Shown: positions 27,538-37,247, counted from the first letter of the stretch. The stretch is 50,149 nt of DNA from an uncultured Lachnospiraceae bacterium (GCA_947170415.1 CAMVTN010000003.1:1-50149); one strand, 5' to 3'. Notes: a model not told the origin generated them from the letters alone. Translations and numbers: made by a program.

Positions 27538-28348
27538 TTTCTCCTCCTCTTTCCCGTCCTCCGGATTCTTTATGATGTTCCTGTTTTATGGAGTACATTT
27601 TTGCATCTCCCTCATGTATGAGGCTGTCTATATCCATATCTTTGCCATTCGTCGAAACCTTACCGATGCTGACAGAGATCCGACTGCCGGTCGACCGGAA
27701 CATATCCTTTACGGAATAGACCATTTTATCGCACTGAGCCTGCAACTCCTCTTCATCGGGAATTCCGTCGATTATCAGTGCAAATTCATCCCCTCCAAGC
27801 CTAAATGCCGTTCCCTGAGGGAATATCTCACACATTGCCTTAGCTGTCCGGCGTAAAACATCATCTCCTCTGTTATGCCCATAACTGTCATTGATCTCCT
27901 TAAAGTGATCAAGATCCATATAAAGAAGTGTCAGAGCTCTGCCCTGAAGTTCCTGCATGTAGTTGTAGAAGAATCTCCTGTTATAAAGTCCCGTCAGCGG
28001 ATCAGTGTTCGCAGCCTGCAGTATCTTCTTTTCATAATTACGCTCCATTGTCACATCATGGAGCAGAACAAAATAACCTGCGCTGTTAAAGAAATAATCT
28101 CTGATCTCCTGCTCGATCACCACATAAATACGTTCTTTTCCGTCAACAACAGTAGTAAATTCCTGACTTACCGAATGCTTCTTTTCATTAGTTTTTTGTT
28201 CTGAAACCGCTGTGAGTTTTTCAGATTTCCATTTCCTGTAATCAAACAGAGCCAGATCCACACCGTCCATATGAAATGCCGCCTGAAAATATGAATTTAC
28301 CTGCATGGTTTCCCAGTCATTGGTGCATATAACTGAAATCCGTAACAT
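27527..28348 (-). CDS. GGDEF diguanylate cyclase with incomplete PAS domain
   Basis: This 273-residue protein begins inside what looks like a PAS domain (ICTNDWETMQVNSYFQAAF), without the expected first strands. A linker helix follows and then a full GGDEF domain: TDPLTGLYNRRFF, YMDLDHFKEINDSYGH and RLGGDEFALI near residue 180. The active-site GGDEF is intact, so c-di-GMP synthesis is expected. No RxxD inhibitory site is seen five residues before GGDEF. The ATG at 28348 has GGAG 9 bp upstream. It overlaps the end of the preceding PAS gene by 32 bp in another frame. Taken together, the two look like one PAS-PAS-GGDEF gene broken by an out-of-frame deletion. Confidence 0.8.
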   Translation of the reverse strand: MLRISVICTNDWETMQVNSYFQAAFHMDGVDLALFDYRKWKSEKLTAVSEQKTNEKKHSVSQEFTTVVDGKERIYVVIEQEIRDYFFNSAGYFVLLHDVTMERNYEKKILQAANTDPLTGLYNRRFFYNYMQELQGRALTLLYMDLDHFKEINDSYGHNRGDDVLRRTAKAMCEIFPQGTAFRLGGDEFALIIDGIPDEEELQAQCDKMVYSVKDMFRSTGSRISVSIGKVSTNGKDMDIDSLIHEGDAKMYSIKQEHHKESGGRERGGENAT

Positions 28349-29078
28349 TATGCGCCACTCCAACAGTTCCGATCACATCATTATGCTTATCGAAGATCGG
28401 TGACTTGTAGGTAATGAAATGCATCATTCCATCCTTAGTCTTAACCGGTTCCTCAAACACCAATGTCTTTTTTGCCGTCATGACCTCATCTTCGGATTCG
28501 TTACACACAAACTCACCGGACTCATATTCTTCCGGTGAAATATCCCATATATAGTAATGTCCCCTGCCCTCTATGTCTTCACGTTCCTTATGGACTGTCC
28601 GGGCAAAAGTCTTATTTACAAGTATATGCGCTCCCTTTTTATCTTTTACCCATACCAGCTCCGGTATGTTGTCTATCGTAGCATATAAATAGGTGTTATA
28701 AACCCACTCATAAACCTCTGTTTTTATAAGCTTGATAAGCTTTTTAATTCTAAAATTTCTAGCCTCTCGGCTTTCTTCTTTCGGCCACAGCGCTGCGATA
28801 AAATCAGGAATCTCACGTTCTTCCGTTATATTTTCTATATATACCGGATAGTATCTGTAGCACTTGTCCTCAATTTCCCGACACCTTTCAATATCCTCTA
28901 AAGATGTCGATATCAAAATGACAATACTTTCCTTTTCATACTGTATATCATCGCATGTACTCACCGTCCGAATCCTGTATTCTGTGCCTTCGATCCGCGG
29001 CACGGAGTTCAGACTTTCCTCAAGTTCCATGGAATCAGATAGGATATATATAGTTATATCAATATTACCCAGTTTCAT
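28317..29078 (-). CDS. PAS-domain sensory protein, probably N-terminal part of a split GGDEF protein
   Basis: The 253 residues comprise an N-terminal region of unknown fold (about 1-105), a short helical segment, and a PAS domain (about 125-248; IPELVWVKDKKGAHILVNKTFA to VIGTVGVAHNVTDF). The frame stops five residues after the PAS domain. In related proteins that I recall, the HNVTDF end leads straight into a second PAS and GGDEF module, which here lies in a different frame of the overlapping next gene. The ATG at 29078 follows GGGGAG by 8 bp and is preferred over an upstream ATG at 29144. It is first in the flavoprotein operon. Confidence 0.7.
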   Translation of the reverse strand: MKLGNIDITIYILSDSMELEESLNSVPRIEGTEYRIRTVSTCDDIQYEKESIVILISTSLEDIERCREIEDKCYRYYPVYIENITEEREIPDFIAALWPKEESREARNFRIKKLIKLIKTEVYEWVYNTYLYATIDNIPELVWVKDKKGAHILVNKTFARTVHKEREDIEGRGHYYIWDISPEEYESGEFVCNESEDEVMTAKKTLVFEEPVKTKDGMMHFITYKSPIFDKHNDVIGTVGVAHNVTDFSYMHQ

Positions 29079-29189
29079 TCTAAAGCTCCCCTGCTGCGAT
29101 CTGATGCAAACTGCCCATGCCACTATATGTGTTTGTATCGGCATATTTATGTCGGAATAACATATATTTTTTTGTATTTTTTACGCATC

Positions 29190-29226
29190 AAAAAGGGCTG
29201 CACTCTCTGTTACGAAAGTGCAGCCC
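29190..29226 (-). terminator. intrinsic terminator of the GH43 gene
   Basis: A 10-bp perfect stem (29195-29204 with 29217-29226) is followed by five T residues on the minus strand, 38 bp after the GH43 stop. Confidence 0.9.
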
Positions 29227-29264
29227 CCGGCTTATTCACATGATCTACTTTTTACACAAAATTT

Positions 29265-32200
29265 TTACTTTACAGTTACTGTGCAGCTTCCGATCTTTGC
29301 TCCGTCAACATATGCTGTGATCTCTGCCTTTCCAGCAGAAACTCCGTATACATTTCCATCAGCATCGACTGTTGCTACACTTGTGTCACTGCTGCTCCAT
29401 TTGATCTCATCCTTTGCATTCTTGACTTTAAGACGGCTCACTGCGCCCTTCTTGATAGTCTTCTTTGACTGGCTGAGCTCCGGAAGCTTTACCTTGAGTG
29501 AAGCGTTCACCACTGTATCACCAAACTTAACGGTGATCTTTGTGGATCCGCTCTTCTTAACTGTGATAACACCGCTTTCACTTATCTCTGCTACATCCTT
29601 CTTTGATGATGCGAATGATGTCGGTACTGCATATGTAGTACCTGTCAGCAGTTCTGATACGTTAAATGACTTTGTGCTGTTAACTGTTGTCTTTTTAAGT
29701 GCAGGGCACTCAACATAAATCGTTAATTCTTTATTTTCACCATTCTTTCCGACGATCTCAAGTGTAACTGTACCGGTCTTCTTGATAGTGATCTTACCGG
29801 ACTTAGATACCTTCATGATCTTCTTCTCAGCCTTATCAAGAACATATTTCTTTACCTTGAAGGAAGGCTGGATCTTGTAACCCTTACTCTTTACAAGGAC
29901 TACGTTATCAGAATTTTCATCAAGAACCTTTCCTGTAAGTACCTTAGGTGCCTTGTTCTGTGACTCGGAACCACTCGGATTCTCAGGTGTCGGATTTTCC
30001 GGTGTAGGTGTCGGATCGTCCGGTGTCGGAGTCGGGTCATCCGGTGTTGTTTCAGTAAACTCAACTTCACCGTTATAGAGCTGTGCGATCTCCTTTGTAT
30101 TCAGTGTTCTGTTGAAGATAGTAAATTCATCAAGAGAACCTGTGAAGTACTCGCCGCTTCCCCAGTTTGCCTTACCGATCTGTACGATACCGTTCTCGCC
30201 AAAGATATCCTTCAGATCATAGATACTTCCAACACTTGAAACCTGCTTGCCGTTGATGTAGAGCTTAGAAGTGTGGTTAGACTCTACTACAGTTACCATC
30301 TTCCACTCGTCGCTCTTCTGGCTTGTGGTCTGAGCATTGCTCGGTCTGCCGCCGTTATTGTTGTATCTCTCTACTACAAGACTATTGTTTCTGATCGGAT
30401 CGATAACACCAAGGTATGTCTCATAATTTGAGCTCTGAGCCTTGTCACTAGGTGCAGCATAGAAGCTCCACTTTGTTGTTCCGTCCTTCTTTGTCTTACT
30501 CCAGTAGTTGATAGTGATCTCTTCCTCACCTGTAAGAAGTGATGAACCATCCTTCTTTGTGAGATTCAGCCACTGTTCTTTACCGCTGTTCAGTGTCAGA
30601 GCCTTTCCGTCATGACCGTCTGTAAGCTCATATCCGTTATTGGACTCTGCAACTGCGCCCTTTCCTGCGAAGCCGTTCTCTTCATCATCAAATGAGAAGT
30701 GAGCGATAGCTGCCTCGTTAAGAGTTGTGTCAGGATTCTCGTTTTCCTTTTCTGCAGGCCACTTATCTTCGATAGCCTTCTTCTCCTCTGCAGTGATCGG
30801 CATTGCTGTACCGTGTCTCATTGTTGCAGGGAATGAATAGTCATCAAGCTTTGTAAACTCACCGTTGTTAAGATCACTTGTTACTGCCGGATAATATCCT
30901 GCGCCTGTGCTGTACTTATCAAGGAGAAGTACCCACTTATCCTCGCCGTTAAGCTTAAAGATAGTACCACCTTCAACACCTGTGTTCGTTGTAAGGAAGT
31001 CAGAATGAATTCTTGTCCAAGGTCCGTCAAGTGACTCAGCTTTTTCAAGGAATTCATAAGTTCCCTTTGCAGGATCTGTGTCTTCCATACGAAGATCGGT
31101 GCTTCCTGTGCTCTCAACCTTTGTAAGTCTGAAGTAAACTGTCTTTCCGTTCTCAGTTACAGGACATACGGAAGTATCGATAGTGCTGATATCCTTGCCG
31201 TCCTTATTCTTCTTACTGATCCAGATCTCCGGATCTGAGAAGTTCACAAAGTCGCGGGTCTTTGCATAGTAAACGTGCTTTATGCCATCCACATCAGATG
31301 ACCAGTATACGTAATACTCTCCTGTTTCCTCGTTATAAGCAGCCTCAGGAGCCCATGCACAACCGGAATCATCTGTTGCTACTCTGATCATTCTCTGATC
31401 ACTCCAGTTAACGAGATCATCAGACTCCCAGATCATGAGTGACTTGCTGCCGCTTGTTGCAGCTCTGTTCCACTTGTCAGATCCGCCGTTAAGATTGATA
31501 GAAAGATCTGTTGCAAGGAGATAGAATCTGTCTCCGTCAGCACTTCTGATGATAAACGGATCACGAAGTCCCTTTTCACCAAGAGTAGATGTGATAACCG
31601 GAAGACCATCATTCAGTGCTGTCCAGTTATAGCCATCCTTACTGTCAGAGAAGTAGATCTGCTCTTCCTGAGGATTGCTCTCGCTTCCTGTAAAGTGAGC
31701 GAAGATATAATCTGTTGTTACTTTTTCAGCTGGAGCTGCCTTTACAATTACTGTAAATTCACGAGTCTCGCTTACATCGCCATATGTTACGGTTGCAGTG
31801 AGCTTAACCTCTGTATCCTTATCCTTACGTGTTACCTTACCTGCAGCGATCTTTCCCTCTGCCTTATCTGTTACTACAGAAGTATTGCCGGACTTCCAGG
31901 TGATCTTTGATCCGTTCTTTCCTGTTTCAGGCAGATAGATGTTGCCGCGGATATTCTTTTCATCTACGATCTCAAGAGCTGCAGCGTCAGCCTTTACTCT
32001 GTCCTCGTTAGTACCTACTGTTACTGTCATGCTGTAGGTCTTCTGATCATTAGAAAGACCTGCTGTTTCCTTTGCCTCAGTATTGTTAAATACCGGTCTG
32101 CCGTCCTTTGACCATCTTACATATGCAAGATTTGCATTTCTGCAAGGATCGTAAAGCGGCTGGACATTAGCCCATTCCCACTGATCGTTGTAGCACTTTT

Positions 32201-35200
32201 CATCTCTTGAATGATATACAAGGATCACGTTGCCGTCTTTATCAGTAGTGAAGTTGTTGTGACCCGGACCATACTCCTTATCGAGGTCCTTTGTCTCAAG
32301 AACTGCACTAGGTGCTTTCTTCCAGGAATCAGGATCAAGGAGATTCTTTCCCTTGGTAGTTGTGAGCATACCCATGCAGTACTCAGGTCCTGTTGTGGAT
32401 CCTGAGAAAGTGAGGAAGATCTTGTCATCCTTCATAAGGACACCCGGTCCCTCATCAATTCTCTGATTACCGTTTATTTCCCAGCTGTATTCAGGCTCAG
32501 TAAGAACAACTGGATCTGAAGCAAGCTTTGAAGGATCCTTCGGATCAAGCTTTGCGATCTTCAGGATGGAATCGCTTCCGCTGTTAGGCTTATAAGCCCA
32601 TACTACATAATCAGTTCCTTCTACATTGAAGGTTGTCATATCGAGTGAGAATGCATCGAAAGAATCCTTGTAGCTTCCGTCTGCATTTGTCATACGAACA
32701 GGCGTTGTCCATGATTTAGGATTCAGCATGTCGTCCTCGTTGGTGCACTTTGTAATGTAAGGACGGATAGACCATACATTGCCCTTTTCGGACTGTCCTG
32801 CAAAGAACATGTACCAGCTTCCGTTTACCTTGTGAAGCTCAGGTGCCCAGATGTGGTGACTGAGCTCACCGTTTCCTGATGCCTTCCAGATGATATTATC
32901 TTCTGCATCTGCAAGTCCCTCAAGAGTCTTGCTCTTTCTAAGTGCCAGACGATCATAACCATGTTCAACATCATGATATGCAGGCCATGAAGCTGTGAAG
33001 TAGTAATATCCATCTTTCTCGTTATAAACGATGTACGGATCTGCTCTCTGAGCAATGATAGGATTTCCGAAGTAAGAAAGCTTACCGGTAAGCTTATGAG
33101 TTCCTACACCAAGCTTAGCTGTATCTGTTACTTTATTACCTTCTTCATCATACCAGACAACCTTTGCATCTGTTTTCTTGCTGCCGTCAGAGAAAGTGAT
33201 CTCTGCCTTTGTATCAAGCTTAACAGACTCACCTGTCTTTACTGTGAGATCCTTGATCTCGCCAACCTTTACATCTGTTGCCTTTACATCTGATGTCGGA
33301 GCTACATACTTCTCTTCTTCTCCGCTCTCCGGAACGCTCTCCTTGCTTTCCTTGTAGAGTTTCTCTACCTCTGCATCTGTAAGCGCACCCTGGTAGATGC
33401 GTACACCATGTACTCCGCCCTTATAGAGCTTGTCACCTCTGTAACCGCTCTTACCGATGTATGCTGCGAGATCCTCACCGAATCCTGTTACAGTCATATC
33501 ATCAGTCTTCTCACTGCATACTTTCTTACCGTCATAGTATCCCGTGATACTGTTAGAAGAGATAACCGTTGTATAAAGATGCCAGTTATTATCAGTCTTT
33601 GTGTCAGATACTCCTGTCTCTGTTGTCCATGGTGATCCAGCGTTTCTTGACTTGGACATTACAGACTTAAAGAATCCGCTCGGGTTGCAGGGATTCAGGA
33701 TATGATAGAGTCCCGGCTGACCGCTGCTGTTCCACTTGCTTGAGTCCTCACCCATGTACATTGCTGCATAGTCACCGCTGCCTGTATCATTCTTGAGCCA
33801 GAGTGACATTGTGAGGAAGTCCTGTCCTACGAACAGTTCCTTCGGAAGCTCGATATACGCATTCTCATTTGCATTTCCGCCGGGCAGATACAGAGCACCA
33901 TTCTTGATCTTTGCGCCCTTGCCCTTTATCACAGCGTTTAAGCCATCCTCTGCAGTATTCTTGATCTCTGTGCCGCTTGCAAGCTCTGTAAGTGCATCTG
34001 TATCATACTCTGCAACAAGCTTGGTAGGCTCTGTCTGTTCTTCGCTTTCCTTCGGAAGTGTGCGTCCGTACTTTTCGCCAAGTGCGTTGTACTCATCCTC
34101 TGTGATCTGGATTACAGTACCGTGACGCATTCTTGATGCAAATGAATATTCTGTAGAATTATATCTCTTGAATTCACCGCTTGCGAGACTGTCTGTATAG
34201 GACGGATAGTATCCGATACCGCCATAGTTATCAAGGAGCAGGCACCACTTATGATCCTTATCAGCATCATCATCATTGAAACGGAACATTGTACCGCCCT
34301 CAACATGCGCCTGATTATTAAGGAACTTTGACTTTAATCTTGTCCAGGGACCGTAGAGAGAATCGGACTTTTCGATCATCTCGAACTTGCCGCCCGTAGG
34401 ATCGCCCTCATCAATGATTCCATTGTCACCTGCCTCTACCTTAGACATTCTGTAGAATACAGTCTTTCCATTCTCGTCCTTCTCAGAATTAATGGTTGTA
34501 TCAATGATATCTGTTACATCACCATTCTTATTCTTAAGTTCGATCCATTCCTTTGTCTCTGAGAAATTGTAGAAATCACGGGTTGTGCTGTAGTAAATAT
34601 GATGACGGCCATTTACATGTGAAGCCCAGAATACAAAGTATTCGCCTCTTTCCTCATCATAGAAAGCTTCCGGAGCCCATGTACATCCTGCATCATCTAT
34701 TGAAACTCTTACATGGCGCTGATTTGTCCAGTTTACGAGATCAGTAGACTCGAATACCTCGATGTACTTACTTCCGCTGTTTACTGCCTTTCCCCAGTCT
34801 CCGCTTCCGTGGATCTTTAAGTCGGTTGCGATGATGTAGAATTTATCTCCCTCAGGGGAACGGATGATGAAAGGATCTCTAAGTCCCTTTTCACCATATT
34901 TTGACTCAAAAACGGGCTTGCCATTATTAAGAGCATTCCAGTGAAGACCGTCCTCACTGTCATCGAAATAAATCTGCTCTCCATCTGATAAGCCTTCGCC
35001 CTTAAAGTTTGCGAAAAGATAGTGTGTAGTCTTTTTCTTTTCAGCAGCCTTCCTTACAGTAACCTCGATTTCCTTTGTATCTGTTACTTCACCGTAGGTA
35101 ACTGTAGCTGTGAGCTTTACAACTGTGTCTTTATCCTGACGGGTTACGACACCGGCTTTCTTCTCACCTTTATCCTTATCAGAGATCACTTCCGCATCAG

Positions 35201-36287
35201 AGGACTTCCATGTGATCTTTGAGCCCTTTTCTCCTGTCTCTGCGAGATAGATGTTTCCGCGGATATCATCTGCATTCGGAATCTCAAGTGCCTTCACATC
35301 AGCTGCTACGCGCTCTTCATCCGTAAGATTATTTTCTTCTTCCTCTTTTTCCTTAAGTGCCTTCTGAGTCTCATCAAGCTGAGCCTTTTCCTTTGCATAA
35401 AGATCAGCTATCTTTTCCTCAGAAAGTACTCCCGAATACACTTTATAATTATCCAGTGTCGCATTCAGGAACTCACCGTCATCCCAGTTTGCTTTACCGA
35501 TCTGGAAAACACCGTCGTCTCCGCCGATGCTCTTTGAAAGTTCCGGCTGACCTTCAAGTGTGCCCTTAAGCTCTCCATTCACATAGAGCTTGGATGTGTC
35601 TTTGCTTTCTGTGATAGTAACCATCTTCCATCCGGAATAGTCTTCCTTTGATACGATAGTGGGCTTTCTGCCGTTATCATTATTCCATCTCTGTACTTCG
35701 ATACTCTTCTTTGTGTCGATAACAGCAAGATATTTTTCGTGAGGGTATGATGGCTTTGCATTTTCTTTTGCTGCTGCGTAGAATGTCCAGCCCTGTTTTT
35801 CATCAGCTGTATTCTCTGCTTTTACCCAGTAATTAACGGATAATTCATCCTTACCGCTAAGTACATTCTTTCCATCTTCGCCCTTTACATCGAGCCACTG
35901 TTTCTCATTTACATCAAGCTTCAGTGCTTTTCCGCTTACGGCATCTTCTGTGAGTTCATAACCGTTCTGCGGTTTTGCTACTGCACCTGCACCCTTGAAG
36001 CCATCTTCATCATCAAAGTCAAATTCTGCTATAACAGAACTGCTGTCCTCTGATGTTTCTTCAGTTGTTTTTTCCTCCTTGGTTTCCTCTGCTGCTTCAG
36101 TTGAGGCTTCGGTAGAAGCCGACTCTCCCTTGTCCTCTTCTGCCTTGATTTCTTCTGCAGAATCGGACTCTCCTGACTTCTTTTCCGATGCCAGTACATC
36201 AGTTGCACCGACTGCGGTTCCCAGCGGTGACGCTGTCATCGCTGCCGACAGAAGCAGGACCATCAGTTTCTTTGTCCTTTTTCCCAT
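29265..36287 (-). CDS. giant secreted arabinan/xylan-active protein with three GH43 modules
   Basis: A 2,340-residue exported glycosidase. In order: signal peptide (to about residue 33), an acidic low-complexity region, LamG-like domain (about 85-300), Ig-like domain (325-415), GH43 module 1 (about 420-750), LamG (755-985), Ig-like (995-1070), GH43 module 2 (1075-1410), Ig-like (1425-1515), GH43 module 3 (1520-1840), LamG (1850-2075), a Pro/Thr-rich linker and bacterial Ig-like C-terminal repeats. Each GH43 has the base Asp (GLRDPFII, QRADPYIVY, GLRDPFII) and the acid-side WAPE motif. Modules 1 and 3 are close relatives; module 2 is distinct. No LPXTG motif was seen. GGAGG stands 8 bp before the ATG. 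Substrates are probably arabinan or arabinoxylan side chains; exact linkage is not readable. Confidence 0.9.
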   Translation of the reverse strand: MGKRTKKLMVLLLSAAMTASPLGTAVGATDVLASEKKSGESDSAEEIKAEEDKGESASTEASTEAAEETKEEKTTEETSEDSSSVIAEFDFDDEDGFKGAGAVAKPQNGYELTEDAVSGKALKLDVNEKQWLDVKGEDGKNVLSGKDELSVNYWVKAENTADEKQGWTFYAAAKENAKPSYPHEKYLAVIDTKKSIEVQRWNNDNGRKPTIVSKEDYSGWKMVTITESKDTSKLYVNGELKGTLEGQPELSKSIGGDDGVFQIGKANWDDGEFLNATLDNYKVYSGVLSEEKIADLYAKEKAQLDETQKALKEKEEEENNLTDEERVAADVKALEIPNADDIRGNIYLAETGEKGSKITWKSSDAEVISDKDKGEKKAGVVTRQDKDTVVKLTATVTYGEVTDTKEIEVTVRKAAEKKKTTHYLFANFKGEGLSDGEQIYFDDSEDGLHWNALNNGKPVFESKYGEKGLRDPFIIRSPEGDKFYIIATDLKIHGSGDWGKAVNSGSKYIEVFESTDLVNWTNQRHVRVSIDDAGCTWAPEAFYDEERGEYFVFWASHVNGRHHIYYSTTRDFYNFSETKEWIELKNKNGDVTDIIDTTINSEKDENGKTVFYRMSKVEAGDNGIIDEGDPTGGKFEMIEKSDSLYGPWTRLKSKFLNNQAHVEGGTMFRFNDDDADKDHKWCLLLDNYGGIGYYPSYTDSLASGEFKRYNSTEYSFASRMRHGTVIQITEDEYNALGEKYGRTLPKESEEQTEPTKLVAEYDTDALTELASGTEIKNTAEDGLNAVIKGKGAKIKNGALYLPGGNANENAYIELPKELFVGQDFLTMSLWLKNDTGSGDYAAMYMGEDSSKWNSSGQPGLYHILNPCNPSGFFKSVMSKSRNAGSPWTTETGVSDTKTDNNWHLYTTVISSNSITGYYDGKKVCSEKTDDMTVTGFGEDLAAYIGKSGYRGDKLYKGGVHGVRIYQGALTDAEVEKLYKESKESVPESGEEEKYVAPTSDVKATDVKVGEIKDLTVKTGESVKLDTKAEITFSDGSKKTDAKVVWYDEEGNKVTDTAKLGVGTHKLTGKLSYFGNPIIAQRADPYIVYNEKDGYYYFTASWPAYHDVEHGYDRLALRKSKTLEGLADAEDNIIWKASGNGELSHHIWAPELHKVNGSWYMFFAGQSEKGNVWSIRPYITKCTNEDDMLNPKSWTTPVRMTNADGSYKDSFDAFSLDMTTFNVEGTDYVVWAYKPNSGSDSILKIAKLDPKDPSKLASDPVVLTEPEYSWEINGNQRIDEGPGVLMKDDKIFLTFSGSTTGPEYCMGMLTTTKGKNLLDPDSWKKAPSAVLETKDLDKEYGPGHNNFTTDKDGNVILVYHSRDEKCYNDQWEWANVQPLYDPCRNANLAYVRWSKDGRPVFNNTEAKETAGLSNDQKTYSMTVTVGTNEDRVKADAAALEIVDEKNIRGNIYLPETGKNGSKITWKSGNTSVVTDKAEGKIAAGKVTRKDKDTEVKLTATVTYGDVSETREFTVIVKAAPAEKVTTDYIFAHFTGSESNPQEEQIYFSDSKDGYNWTALNDGLPVITSTLGEKGLRDPFIIRSADGDRFYLLATDLSINLNGGSDKWNRAATSGSKSLMIWESDDLVNWSDQRMIRVATDDSGCAWAPEAAYNEETGEYYVYWSSDVDGIKHVYYAKTRDFVNFSDPEIWISKKNKDGKDISTIDTSVCPVTENGKTVYFRLTKVESTGSTDLRMEDTDPAKGTYEFLEKAESLDGPWTRIHSDFLTTNTGVEGGTIFKLNGEDKWVLLLDKYSTGAGYYPAVTSDLNNGEFTKLDDYSFPATMRHGTAMPITAEEKKAIEDKWPAEKENENPDTTLNEAAIAHFSFDDEENGFAGKGAVAESNNGYELTDGHDGKALTLNSGKEQWLNLTKKDGSSLLTGEEEITINYWSKTKKDGTTKWSFYAAPSDKAQSSNYETYLGVIDPIRNNSLVVERYNNNGGRPSNAQTTSQKSDEWKMVTVVESNHTSKLYINGKQVSSVGSIYDLKDIFGENGIVQIGKANWGSGEYFTGSLDEFTIFNRTLNTKEIAQLYNGEVEFTETTPDDPTPTPDDPTPTPENPTPENPSGSESQNKAPKVLTGKVLDENSDNVVLVKSKGYKIQPSFKVKKYVLDKAEKKIMKVSKSGKITIKKTGTVTLEIVGKNGENKELTIYVECPALKKTTVNSTKSFNVSELLTGTTYAVPTSFASSKKDVAEISESGVITVKKSGSTKITVKFGDTVVNASLKVKLPELSQSKKTIKKGAVSRLKVKNAKDEIKWSSSDTSVATVDADGNVYGVSAGKAEITAYVDGAKIGSCTVTVK

Positions 36288-36377
36288 AAAAAGACCTCCC
36301 ATAAGATTACAATCCGTACCTACCTCTTCGCGTGATCTTCTCCCTTAATTAGACAAATATTAATCAAAGCATGTACG

Positions 36378-36396
36378 AATCTTAAGACAATCTTAA
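36378..36396. promoter_or_regulatory. tandem 8-bp direct repeat upstream of the GH43 gene
   Basis: On the minus strand TTAAGATT occurs twice with an 11-bp period (plus-strand AATCTTAA at 36378-36385 and 36389-36396), about 90 bp upstream of the GH43 ATG. An 11-bp repeat fits binding of an OmpR/PhoB-type response regulator dimer. The rest of 36288-36643 is AT-rich with no ORF and no other clear signal. Confidence 0.45.
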
Positions 36397-36643
36397 CAAA
36401 TCCTTTTATGTAGAACAATGTGTACGAGGTAATCTTGTTTATATTTTTATGCAAAAATAAGCGTTCTATGCACAACTAATTAAGTTAATGCATACAACGC
36501 TTAAAGTTTTTAGTATTTTTAAACAATACCAATTATTTTTATCAATAAGTCATTTTATCATTTAATACAACATACCTATACAAATGTGTATATCGGCACT
36601 CAACAGGTATGTAACAGCTTTGCATTTTTTTGTACATATCGAC

Positions 36644-37084
36644 TTATCTGCCCCTTCTCCCACGTCCGAGAAAGAACATTTTTGAGCCGGTCCCCATTTC
36701 CTTTTCTTTTTCTGCTTCTTTCTGAGCCTTTTCAGTGTAATCCCTTGCTGTTCCTGCTTCTTTTGCAAATCTGTATTTACAGTCCGCGCAGAACCTTCCT
36801 GATGTGAGAGGTTTTCCGCAATGATCACAGGTTAATCCCGTGCCGGTTATTTCAACAAACTGCAGTCTTTCTTCTCTGAGCCACTTTCTTATCCTGTCAG
36901 GAGTGACTTCACAGGTTTCAGCTGTGATATAGAGCGTGGCTCCGGGATAATCATATAGAAAGTCTTTCACTCTCTGAAAAGCGCGGTCTTCGATTTTTTT
37001 GCAGTCCGGACATATCCGGTCACCGAACCCCGGATACTGGAACAGGTGGCCACATTCCTTACAATTTTTGAGAGAGACGTCCAT
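36644..37084 (-). CDS. second YvyF-like zinc-ribbon protein
   Basis: A 146-residue paralogue of the protein encoded at 11535-11945. MDVSLKNCKECGHLFQYPGF with CPDC forms a first zinc ribbon. The helix-turn-helix-like ITAETCEVTPDRIRKWLREE follows, then CDHCGKPLTSGRFCADC, and the tail is rich in Lys, Glu and Arg. The ATG at 37084 lacks a strong Shine-Dalgarno sequence (AGGAGAAGCC lies just upstream). It is not near flagellar genes: it follows the structured repeats B1/B2 and precedes the GH43 gene. Function is unknown; DNA or RNA binding is plausible from the ribbons and the helix-turn-helix-like segment. Confidence 0.75.
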   Translation of the reverse strand: MDVSLKNCKECGHLFQYPGFGDRICPDCKKIEDRAFQRVKDFLYDYPGATLYITAETCEVTPDRIRKWLREERLQFVEITGTGLTCDHCGKPLTSGRFCADCKYRFAKEAGTARDYTEKAQKEAEKEKEMGTGSKMFFLGRGRRGR

Positions 37085-37247
37085 GGCTTCTCCTATCTGT
37101 ACACAGGTACAATAGTTGTTTTCACCTTGTGTATCGGCTTGTCTTAGGGGTGATCGTACATTGTGTTTTGTATAAAATTTAGTGCGTGATTAATGGTACG
37201 TTCAACTTTGAATAGTATATCCCGTCACGGCTCGGTAGTACGTGCCA

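Noticed and set aside
29265-36287. Sortase or SLH anchoring of the two giant secreted enzymes
   Set aside because: No LPXTG-type motif with hydrophobic tail and no SLH repeats could be found at either C-terminus.
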